Source: an uncultured beta proteobacterium (GTDB taxonomy: Bacteria; Pseudomonadota; Gammaproteobacteria; Burkholderiales; Rhodocyclaceae). From it: a stretch of DNA of 5,417 nt. Positions 1 to 5,245 of this stretch are shown piece after piece. A program made the position numbers and the translations under genes. The stretch lies in contig CAJBIL010000028.1 in NCBI GenBank assembly GCA_903953145.1, forward strand, positions 1-5,417. The letters are read 5' to 3'. The notes under the pieces were generated by a model. The model saw only the letters and a program-made list of their open reading frames with translations. It had not been told where the DNA came from and ran no database searches. Every line of letters begins with the position of its first letter. Positions within the stretch are counted from its first letter, which is position 1.

Positions 1-84
1 CGCGGCCGGGATGATCTGCGCCTCGTTCTGCAAGCCGTCACGCGGGCCGACTTCGACGATTTTTACACGCCTGGGCAAAGTCAT
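1..84 (-). CDS. mvaB: 3-hydroxy-3-methylglutaryl-CoA lyase, N-terminal 28 codons (partial, runs off the left edge)
   Basis: The minus strand from the ATG at 84-82 reads 28 codons to the window edge without a stop. The peptide contains VEVGPRDGLQNE (residues 10-21), the first strand and active-site signature of the HMG-CoA lyase branch of the DRE-TIM metallolyases. In that family the Arg-Asp pair (here R15, D16) and the nearby Gln (Q19) bind substrate and metal. The enzyme splits HMG-CoA into acetyl-CoA and acetoacetate, the last step of leucine catabolism, in the cytoplasm. The ATG overlaps the TGA of the toxin gene upstream (ATGA, 4 bp), and only a weak GGA lies 9 bases before it, so translation is probably coupled to the toxin. 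The liuC gene further upstream supports the leucine assignment (liuE/mvaB). The rest of the protein, including the catalytic His and Cys region, is outside the window. Confidence 0.88.
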   Translation of the reverse strand, partial: MTLPRRVKIVEVGPRDGLQNEAQIIPAA

Positions 85-473
85 TTTTGTTGTTCCACAG
101 CGCCGGCACGCAACCAGGCGGCGAAATCAGGCTCCGTAAGATCGCCGGCGGCGAGCAGCAGCATCTGTGTCACGCACTCGGCATCCGAAACCGTCAGTTG
201 CCACTCGTTAAGTAGAAGAAACAACTCGGCGCAAACGAAAGCAGTACGCTTGTTGCCATCGATAAACGGATGATTTCGCGCCAAGCCGAAAGCATAAGCT
301 GCCGCCAGCGCAAAGACATCCGGCGCTTCATAGAGGGCCAGATTGCGCGGACGCGCAAGCGCCGAGGCTAGCAAGCCCGTATCGCGCACACCGACAAGCC
401 CGCCATGCTCTGCAAGTTGCGCCTCGTGCACTGCCCAGACAACGCTATCTTCGATCCAGCGCCAGGCAGTCAT
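81..473 (-). CDS. doc: Doc family (death-on-curing, Fic-fold) toxin
   Basis: This 130-residue protein is close in length to phage P1 Doc (126 aa). Its Fic core is HPFIDGNKRTA at residues 68-78, matching the Doc form HxFx(D/E)xNKR. A Lys (K75) stands where AMP-transferring Fic proteins have the second Gly of GNGR, and the later Arg of that motif is absent. Known Doc proteins use this altered loop to phosphorylate EF-Tu and stop translation. The N-terminal 'VRDTGLLASAL' stretch (29-39) is also typical of the family. All key residues (H68, F70, D72, N74, K75, R76) are present, so the toxin looks active. Its ATG overlaps the stop of the AbrB-type antitoxin upstream (ATGA), and its TGA overlaps the ATG of HMG-CoA lyase downstream. 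There is no clear ribosome binding site before its start, consistent with translation coupled to the antitoxin. Confidence 0.92.
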   Translation of the reverse strand: MTAWRWIEDSVVWAVHEAQLAEHGGLVGVRDTGLLASALARPRNLALYEAPDVFALAAAYAFGLARNHPFIDGNKRTAFVCAELFLLLNEWQLTVSDAECVTQMLLLAAGDLTEPDFAAWLRAGAVEQQK

Positions 474-694
474 TTGGCGAGTTCGTGCAGCACGTCGCGG
501 CGTGACTTCATGATCTTGCGGGCGGCATCCATCTGCTGCTCGAATTCCGGGTCAAATGGCGTTAGCCGGACACCATCGGGCGATTCAGTCACGTACAGCG
601 TATCGCCCTTCTCCACATGCAGCAGGCCAAGCAGTTCCTTGGGCAACACTACGCCAACGGAATTGCCGATCTGGGTCAGTTTCAGGGCAAACAT
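470..694 (-). CDS. AbrB/MazE/SpoVT-type antitoxin, partner of the Doc toxin
   Basis: This is a 74-residue protein. Residues 4-46 form a SpoVT-AbrB swapped-hairpin DNA-binding domain, with the pattern KLTQIGNSVGVVLPKELL (5-22), then a loop VEKGD (27-31) and strands LYVTE and GVRLTPF. The charged C-terminal tail (about 48-74, ending RRDVLHELAK) is the likely toxin-binding segment, folding on contact as in Phd and MazE. The start is supported by GGAG at 705-702, 7 bases before the ATG. The stop overlaps the toxin start by 4 bp, the normal antitoxin-first layout. By analogy with other antitoxins it should neutralise Doc and repress its own promoter; inverted repeats just upstream (709-732) are candidate operators. 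P1 Doc is paired with Phd, so the AbrB-type partner is a mix-and-match variant. The pairing rests on gene order and overlap. Confidence 0.88.
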   Translation of the reverse strand: MFALKLTQIGNSVGVVLPKELLGLLHVEKGDTLYVTESPDGVRLTPFDPEFEQQMDAARKIMKSRRDVLHELAK

Positions 695-701
695 GGTCAG
701 G

Positions 702-705
702 CTCC
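702..705 (-). promoter_or_regulatory. ribosome binding site of the antitoxin gene
   Basis: On the minus strand GGAG lies 7 bases before the antitoxin ATG (694-692). It is the only good Shine-Dalgarno match in the antitoxin-toxin-lyase unit. The two downstream genes start at ATGA overlaps with weak or no sites of their own. Confidence 0.6.
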
Positions 706-708
706 AGT

Positions 709-732
709 GTTATAACGTTTGTAATACCAAAC
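709..732 (-). promoter_or_regulatory. candidate promoter/operator of the toxin-antitoxin module
   Basis: Two short symmetric elements lie just upstream of the antitoxin. One is the perfect 8-bp palindrome GTTATAAC (709-716). The other is a GTTTG/CAAAC inverted repeat (717-721 and 728-732, 6-bp spacer). On the minus strand TGGTATTAC (729-721) fits an extended -10 element (TGnTATTAC). It would place a transcript start near 715 and leave room for the GGAG ribosome binding site. No good -35 is visible. TA antitoxins usually bind such repeats overlapping their own promoter. An alternative -10, TATAAC (714-709), would start the transcript too close to the Shine-Dalgarno. Based on motif inspection only. 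Confidence 0.35.
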
Positions 733-798
733 AAAGTCCTCTGATTTTTCTACCACCAACGCGTCATCGTCGTCCTTTGCTCCCGACACTGGGGCGCG

Positions 799-1614
799 TT
801 AGCTGTTGATCCACGATGGTTTGCGCTTCTCAAGAAAAGCATTCAGACCTTCCCTGCCTTCCGGGCTGGCGCGCACGCGGGTGATGCGTTGCGTGGTTTC
901 CGCGATGGTTGTTTCGTCAATCGGCTGGCCGGCAACCAGGCGGATCAGCGATTTGCACTCGGCCTGTGCTGCCGGGCTGTTTTTCAGCAGGCTGTCGAGA
1001 ATTTCACCGATGGCTTCGTCGAGCTGTTCTTCGCCGGGCACAATTTCGTGCAGCAAGCCGATGCGATAGGCTTCGGCAGCTGAGAAGCGCTCGGCGCTGA
1101 GCATGTAGCGGCGGCTGTAGCGCTCGCCAATGGCGGCCAGAACGTAGGGGCTGATCACCGCCGGCAGAATGCCAAGTTTGACTTCGGTGAGCGCGAACAA
1201 GGCGTCGTAGGTTGCCACCGCAATATCGCAGGCTGCAATCAGTCCAACGCCGCCGCCATACGCCGGGCCCTGGACGCGCGCAAGGGTCGGCTTTGACAGT
1301 TCGTTCAGCGTGCGCATCAACTCGGCAAACTGGTTGGCGTCACGCAGGTTTTCATCCTGCGTATAAGTGGCAGCACGCTTTGTCCAGTTGAGGTCCGCGC
1401 CGGCGCAAAAGCTTTTGCCGGTGGATGAGAGAACGACGGCACGCACGCGGGGGTTGCGCTCCAGTTCGCGCAGGCCGGCAGTGACTTCTGATATCAATTG
1501 CTCGTCAAAAGCGTTGTGCCGATCCGCCTTGTTGAGCGTGAGAATGCCGACCGCGCCGTCGACTTCGAGCAGGATCGATTGGTAATTTGATTGATCGTTC
1601 GATTGAAAATTCAC
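799..1614 (-). CDS. liuC: enoyl-CoA hydratase/isomerase family protein, probable 3-methylglutaconyl-CoA hydratase (LiuC)
   Basis: This crotonase-fold enzyme probably hydrates 3-methylglutaconyl-CoA to HMG-CoA in leucine (and isoprenoid acid) breakdown. I place the start at GTG 1614, giving 271 aa, because AAGAGG lies 5 bases upstream. An in-frame ATG at 1638 (279 aa) is possible. A TTG at 1710 (303 aa) has no ribosome binding site and is less likely. From the GTG, the oxyanion-hole motifs are FCAGADL (69-75) and GPAYGGGVGL (116-125). The second general-acid glutamate is E144 in ALTEVKLG. The position of the other catalytic Glu of mammalian crotonase (GGGxEL) is Gly124. The following ILPAVISPYVLAAIGER stretch replaces the usual PGGGGTQRL. 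From memory, both traits are typical of bacterial LiuC/GnyH proteins. HMG-CoA lyase, the next enzyme of the pathway, lies downstream on the same strand, which strengthens the assignment. A related hydratase of another acyl-CoA cannot be excluded. Confidence 0.82.
   Translation of the reverse strand: MNFQSNDQSNYQSILLEVDGAVGILTLNKADRHNAFDEQLISEVTAGLRELERNPRVRAVVLSSTGKSFCAGADLNWTKRAATYTQDENLRDANQFAELMRTLNELSKPTLARVQGPAYGGGVGLIAACDIAVATYDALFALTEVKLGILPAVISPYVLAAIGERYSRRYMLSAERFSAAEAYRIGLLHEIVPGEEQLDEAIGEILDSLLKNSPAAQAECKSLIRLVAGQPIDETTIAETTQRITRVRASPEGREGLNAFLEKRKPSWINS
1576..1605 (-). repeat. short 12-bp imperfect tandem repeat in the 5' end of liuC
   Basis: On the minus strand CAATC recurs at a 12-base period: CAATCGAACGAT, CAATCAAATTAC, then CAATCG. 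It encodes QSND-QSNY-QS near the N-terminus. It lies before the first conserved strand of the hydratase (ILLEVDGAVGILTL) and looks like a small in-frame expansion of a leader peptide. Confidence 0.55.
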
Positions 1615-1748
1615 ATGAACCTCTTGCACTGAGGGCATTCCGGAATCGTGCCAAGTGTTATATTCAGCCTGCCATCGATGGATGAAGCCGCGAACCTGTT
1701 TTTTAGCCAAGTTTATAGACTACTGGGGTTTTTACAATCCGCTTTCCC
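1615..1748. promoter_or_regulatory. divergent intergenic region between liuC and the MBL-phaC unit
   Basis: This 134-bp region must hold the promoters for both divergent units if liuC starts at 1614. A perfect 10-bp palindrome, CCATCGATGG (1672-1681), sits near its middle and is a candidate operator. For the plus-strand unit, TACAAT (1733-1738) is a fair -10, but it would put the transcript start only about 4 bases before the ATG at 1749. TATAGA (1714-1719) is an alternative. For liuC, TATAAC on the minus strand (1663-1658) is a possible -10. No convincing -35 hexamers accompany these, so individual promoter calls are weak. If liuC starts at 1638 or 1710, part of the region is coding. Confidence 0.4.
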
Positions 1749-2816
1749 ATGTTGCCAGATTACCCCTTTGATACGCCGCCGGCCGCCGGCGAAACCTTTG
1801 AAGTTGCGCCGGGTATCCTCTGGCTGCGTATGCCGCTGCCTTTTGCGCTCAATCATATCAATCTCTGGCTGCTGGCCGACGAAGTTGACGATCAACCGGG
1901 CTGGGCGATTGTTGACACCGGATTTGCGCTTGACGAGGTCAAGGCCTGCTGGGATGCCGTACTTGCCCGGCTGGCTGGCAGCTCGCGTGGCGGGCGGATC
2001 ACGCGCATCATCGTCACCCATTTTCACCCCGATCATATCGGTCTTGCCGCCTGGCTGGCAGAAAAAACGGGCGCGCCGGTTTTCATGACTTTGGGCGAGT
2101 ATCTGACCGCACATGCTGTCTGGCACGAGGTTGGCGGCCATGGCACGCAAGCGATGCTGAGCCAGTTTCGCGCGCACGGTCTTGATGCCGCGCAATGCGC
2201 CCGGCTGGCGGCGCGCAGCGGGGGTTACAACCGTGGTGTGCCAAGCCTGCCAACAACTTACTGCCGGTTGATTGATGGCGATGAATTGCTGCTTGACGAT
2301 CAGCGCTGGCAGGTTCGCGTCGGCTTCGGGCACTCGCCTGAACACGCCGCGCTTTACTGCGCAGGGCTTGGCGTGCTAATTTCCGGCGACATGCTGCTGC
2401 CGAAAATATCCACTAATATAAGCGTCTTCGCGGTGAACCCGATGGCCGACTCCCTTGCTGACTACCTCGGCTCGCTGGATGGCTATCGTGATCTGCCGGA
2501 AGAAACGCTGGTGCTCCCGTCGCACGGTCTGCCGTTTTACGGCATGCTGGCGCGGGTTGATGCACAGCATGCACACCACGAGGAGCGCTTGCGTGTTCTG
2601 GAGGAGAGCTGTTCAACCCCGCGCAGTGCGGCGGCGTTGTTGAGCATCCTGTTTCAACGGGAACTGGATACGCACCAGACGATGTTTGCGATGGGCGAAG
2701 CTATCGCCCACCTGAACCGTCTCGAACATGCCGGACGACTCGTGCGCACACAAGGCGACGACGGCGTAATTCGTTTTGTCAGGGCCCAAGGCAGCACTGG
2801 CCTTTTAGCCCATTAA
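1749..2816 (+). CDS. metallo-beta-lactamase-fold hydrolase with C-terminal winged-helix-like region
   Basis: This 355-residue cytoplasmic protein has no signal peptide. The MBL core spans about residues 15-265. The metal-binding motif THFHPDHIG has H91, H93, D95 and H96. The further ligands are H195 (GFGHSPEH), D214 (ISGDMLL) and H259 (LPSHG). All ligands for a two-metal site are present, so it should be active. Residues about 275-345 are helical and end in a wing-like pattern (LNRLEHAGRLVR, then a turn and IRFVR). This fits the BLACT_WH type of C-terminal domain found in LACTB2/glyoxalase-II-like hydrolases. Substrate is unknown; thioester or phosphoester hydrolysis is usual in the family. 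The start has no Shine-Dalgarno, but the sequence is protein-like from residue 4 on (DYPFDTPPAAGE), so the ATG at 1749 is probably right and may be nearly leaderless. phaC follows 18 bp later, implying co-transcription. Confidence 0.85.
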   Translation: MLPDYPFDTPPAAGETFEVAPGILWLRMPLPFALNHINLWLLADEVDDQPGWAIVDTGFALDEVKACWDAVLARLAGSSRGGRITRIIVTHFHPDHIGLAAWLAEKTGAPVFMTLGEYLTAHAVWHEVGGHGTQAMLSQFRAHGLDAAQCARLAARSGGYNRGVPSLPTTYCRLIDGDELLLDDQRWQVRVGFGHSPEHAALYCAGLGVLISGDMLLPKISTNISVFAVNPMADSLADYLGSLDGYRDLPEETLVLPSHGLPFYGMLARVDAQHAHHEERLRVLEESCSTPRSAAALLSILFQRELDTHQTMFAMGEAIAHLNRLEHAGRLVRTQGDDGVIRFVRAQGSTGLLAH

Positions 2817-2820
2817 CCTC

Positions 2821-2826
2821 AGAGGG
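2821..2826 (+). promoter_or_regulatory. ribosome binding site of phaC
   Basis: AGAGGG lies 8 bases before the phaC ATG, inside the 18-bp gap after the MBL gene stop. The gap has no room for a separate promoter, so phaC is probably read from the upstream unit or from a promoter within the MBL gene. Confidence 0.65.
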
Positions 2827-2834
2827 AACACCAT

Positions 2835-4667
2835 ATGTCGCAGCAGAAGAAGACCGAAGAAAGCCAGTCCATGCCGAATCCCGCAGATGTTGCCAAGAGT
2901 TACGCCGAGGTCGCCCAGCGCGCCTCACGCCTGCTCACCCAGTACATGGAGAAGAAAGCCAAGGAAGGCGTTGCCGCGCCGTCCGACGAACTGGGGATCG
3001 CCAAAGCCTTCATGGATCTCTCCTCGCGCTTGCTGGCCAACCCTTACAAGCTGGCGCAAACACAGATGGAGATGATGCGTGATTACTTCTCGCTGTGGCA
3101 GCATTCGACCCTGAAAATGATGGGCATGCCGGCTTTTTCGCCGATTGCTTCGCCCGAGAAATCCGACAAGCGCTTTAAGGATGAAGACTGGGAAGCGCAT
3201 TTCCTGTTCGATTTCATGAAGCAGTCCTATCTGATCACCGCACGCCACATGCACGATACCGTGGCCGAAGCGGAAGGTCTGGATGAGGCGACGCAGACCA
3301 AGGTTAATTTCTTCACGCGCCAGTATATTGATGCACTGTCGCCAACCAACTTTGCGCTGACCAACCCGGAAGTTTTCCGTGAAACGGTGAAGAGCCATGG
3401 TCAGAATCTGGTCAAGGGCTTCGGCAATCTGCTGAAAGACATGGAAGCCGGCGACGGCCAGTTGCGCATCCGGATGACCGATACCGAAGCCTTCGAGCTC
3501 GGCAAGAACGTTGCCACGACGCCGGGTAAGGTCGTTTTCCAGAACGAAATGATTCAGTTGATCCAATATGATCCAACGACCAAGGATCAATTCAAGAAGC
3601 CGCTGCTGATCGTTCCGCCATGGATCAACAAGTTCTACATTCTTGATCTGCGCGAAAAGAATTCGTATGTGAAGTGGGCGACCGATCAGGGCCACACCAC
3701 TTTCATCATGTCGTGGGTTAACCCGGACGAAACGCTCTCGCACAAGAATTTCGAGGATTACCTGCTTGAAGGCACGATGGCGGCGATTGATGCGGTCGAA
3801 CAGGCGACCGGCGAGAAGGAAATCAACATGGCCGGCTACTGCCTCGGCGGTACGCTGCTGATGTCGACGCTGGCCTACATGGCGGTCAAGAAAGACAAGC
3901 GCGTTGCTTCCGCCACCTTCTTCACCGCGCTGATCGACTTCTCGCAGCCCGGCGAACTGGGCATCTTCCTCGACGAAGGCGCGGTTGCAGGGGTTGAGAA
4001 GCGGATGGCCGAAACCGGCTATCTCGAAGGCTCAGAAATGGCCGGCACCTTCAACATGTTGCGCGCCAACGACCTGATCTGGTCATTTGTGGTGAATAAC
4101 TACCTGATGGGCAAGGATCCGTTCCCGTTCGATCTGCTCTACTGGAACAGCGATTCGACGCGTATGCCGGCGACGATGCACAGCTTCTACCTGCGCAATA
4201 TGTACCTCGGCAACAAGCTGCGCGAGCCGGGTGGTATCGAGCTGGCCGGTGTCAAGATTGACATCACCAAGGTCAAGACGCCGTGCTACTTCATCTCGAC
4301 CATCGAAGACCATATCGCCCCGTGGAAGAGCACCTACATGGGCGCCCAGTTGCCGAGCGGCCCGGTCAAGTTTGTACTCGGTGGTTCGGGTCACATTGCC
4401 GGCATCGTTAATCCGCCGGCAGCCAACAAATACGGCTACTGGACGAACGACACGCTGCCGGAAGCGGCTGACGCCTTCCTTGAGGGCGCAACGCACAACC
4501 CGGGTTCGTGGTGGGTTGACTGGCAGGCATGGCTGGTTGGCCAGACCAACGGCGAAAAGAAAGTGCCGGCCCGCCAGCCGGGCGCCGGAGCGCTCAAGGT
4601 GATCGAGGATGCCCCAGGCTCCTTCGTCAAATTCCGCCTCGACACGCAGAAAAAAGTCGCCAAGTAA
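2835..4667 (+). CDS. phaC: class I poly(3-hydroxyalkanoate) synthase
   Basis: PhaC polymerises (R)-3-hydroxyacyl-CoA, mainly 3-hydroxybutyryl-CoA, into PHA at the granule surface. At 610 aa it is slightly longer than Cupriavidus necator PhaC (589 aa), as expected for class I. The helical N-terminal PhaC_N region covers about residues 20-255 and includes LLANPYKLAQTQMEMMRDY. The alpha/beta-hydrolase catalytic domain follows (about 256-575). The lipase-like box is GYCLGG with nucleophile C336. The other triad members are D492 (TIEDHIAPW) and H520 (GGSGHIAGIVNPP). The D-to-H spacing of 28 is the same as in C. necator (D480/H508). The conserved LLYWNSDSTRMP segment (434-445) is intact. No frameshift or missing residue is seen. 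The gene follows the MBL hydrolase by 18 bp and is followed by a strong hairpin terminator. No phaA, phaB or phasin gene lies in this window. Confidence 0.96.
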   Translation: MSQQKKTEESQSMPNPADVAKSYAEVAQRASRLLTQYMEKKAKEGVAAPSDELGIAKAFMDLSSRLLANPYKLAQTQMEMMRDYFSLWQHSTLKMMGMPAFSPIASPEKSDKRFKDEDWEAHFLFDFMKQSYLITARHMHDTVAEAEGLDEATQTKVNFFTRQYIDALSPTNFALTNPEVFRETVKSHGQNLVKGFGNLLKDMEAGDGQLRIRMTDTEAFELGKNVATTPGKVVFQNEMIQLIQYDPTTKDQFKKPLLIVPPWINKFYILDLREKNSYVKWATDQGHTTFIMSWVNPDETLSHKNFEDYLLEGTMAAIDAVEQATGEKEINMAGYCLGGTLLMSTLAYMAVKKDKRVASATFFTALIDFSQPGELGIFLDEGAVAGVEKRMAETGYLEGSEMAGTFNMLRANDLIWSFVVNNYLMGKDPFPFDLLYWNSDSTRMPATMHSFYLRNMYLGNKLREPGGIELAGVKIDITKVKTPCYFISTIEDHIAPWKSTYMGAQLPSGPVKFVLGGSGHIAGIVNPPAANKYGYWTNDTLPEAADAFLEGATHNPGSWWVDWQAWLVGQTNGEKKVPARQPGAGALKVIEDAPGSFVKFRLDTQKKVAK

Positions 4668-4676
4668 TCAGGTTGG

Positions 4677-4729
4677 TTAACGTGAAGTCAAACGTAGGGT
4701 TTCAACCCGACCTTCATAGCGAACGTTAA
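4677..4729. repeat. nested inverted repeat downstream of phaC, REP-like
   Basis: The outer arms are TTAACGT (4677-4683) and ACGTTAA (4723-4729), a perfect 7-bp match. Inside them GAAG (4684-4687) faces CTTC (4712-4715), and a central GGGT-TTCA-ACCC hairpin (4697-4708) sits in GTAGGGTTTCAACCCGACC. The central part resembles the short REP-like palindromes (GTAGGTCGGG...CCCGAC type) common between genes in proteobacteria, with a few bases of one arm missing; that comparison is from memory. It could also act as an mRNA 3'-end stabiliser for phaC. Copy number elsewhere in the genome cannot be judged here. Confidence 0.45.
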
Positions 4730-4748
4730 TTTGCCGGTGATTTGAACC

Positions 4749-4778
4749 AGAAAAGGGGGCGCAAGCTCCCTTTTCTGT
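4749..4778 (+). terminator. hairpin terminator after phaC
   Basis: AGAAAAGGG (4749-4757) pairs perfectly with CCCTTTTCT (4768-4776). A G-U pair and two G-C pairs extend the stem to 12 bp, closed by a GCAA tetraloop (4761-4764), a very stable GNRA loop. The T-rich run TTTTCT is inside the 3' arm and is followed by GTTATT rather than a long T-tract, so strength is uncertain. The A-rich and T-rich flanks allow action in both directions. It separates phaC from the downstream HNH gene. Confidence 0.65.
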
Positions 4779-4843
4779 TATTGCCGGGCCATTGCGGTGA
4801 GTAACTGCGGCTTTAAGGCCGAATCCCAAACGAGGTGAGTGCA

Positions 4844-5245
4844 ATGTCCAGCAACAAACCGTCTGCAACAATCCCATCCCGGCTTGACCGTGTTGTTGCC
4901 GACGCTATTCGCAATCGCCAGAGCCGTGAATCCGGCTATCGTGAGCAGGCGCTGAAGATTTACCCCTGGATCTGTGGCCGTTGCAGTCGCGAATTCGGGC
5001 GCGATAACCTGCGCGAGCTGACCGTGCATCACAAGGATCACAATCACGACAACAACCCGGGGGACGGCAGTAACTGGGAGTTACTCTGCCTTTATTGCCA
5101 TGATAACGAACACGCGCGCGAGCTTGACGCCGAGGCAGCGAGAAAAGCCGGGGTGGGTAGCGCCGGCGGTAAAGAAGCAAAAAACCGCGCCACCGCGCAG
5201 CCGTTTGCCAACCTGAAAGATCTGCTCAAGCGTGGCGATTGTTGA
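4844..5245 (+). CDS. yajD: YajD-family HNH nuclease
   Basis: This is a 133-residue protein counted from the ATG at 4844. That start is preferred over the in-frame GTG at 4835 because GAGGTGA (4832-4838) is a good ribosome binding site, and it includes the GTG itself. The HNH/zinc region runs from about 30 to 92. It has CGRC (C44, C47), TVHHKDHNHDNN (H62, H63, D66), GSNWELLCLYC (N77, C82, C85) and HDNEH (H86, H90). The segment SGYREQALKIYPWICGRC and the C-terminal PFANLKDLL strongly resemble E. coli YajD (about 115 aa, from memory). Compared with it, this protein has roughly 15-20 extra basic or polar residues at the N-terminus. All HNH and Cys residues are kept, so it is probably a small zinc-stabilised DNA nuclease. 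The cellular role of YajD is not established. It lies behind the phaC terminator, probably as its own unit; I see no convincing promoter. Confidence 0.88.
   Translation: MSSNKPSATIPSRLDRVVADAIRNRQSRESGYREQALKIYPWICGRCSREFGRDNLRELTVHHKDHNHDNNPGDGSNWELLCLYCHDNEHARELDAEAARKAGVGSAGGKEAKNRATAQPFANLKDLLKRGDC

Noticed and set aside
704..792. Inverted repeat CCAGTGT (704-710) / ACACTGG (786-792) flanking the liuC-antitoxin gap, as possible ends of an inserted element
   Set aside because: Only 7 bp with a 75-bp spacer, no target duplication, and it does not enclose the TA genes. Expected by chance.
405..809. 134-codon plus-strand open frame across the TA region
   Set aside because: Antisense to both TA genes, which have clear Doc and AbrB motifs and overlapping starts and stops. 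The composition is Ser/Pro/Arg-rich shadow.
1636..1657. TTGGCACG upstream of liuC as a sigma-54 promoter
   Set aside because: The -24-like half is good, but the required GC of the -12 half is missing at the correct spacing.
1713..2345. 210-codon minus-strand open frame opposite the MBL gene
   Set aside because: Lies wholly antisense to a gene with all its metal-ligand motifs and shows no domain pattern of its own; it is a shadow.
2925..3743. 272-codon minus-strand open frame opposite phaC
   Set aside because: Long only because of the codon bias of phaC on the other strand; no recognisable motif or ribosome binding site.
4808..4821. CGGC-N6-GCCG hairpin before yajD as a riboswitch or operator
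   Set aside because: A 4-5 bp stem without further structure; too weak to support a call.
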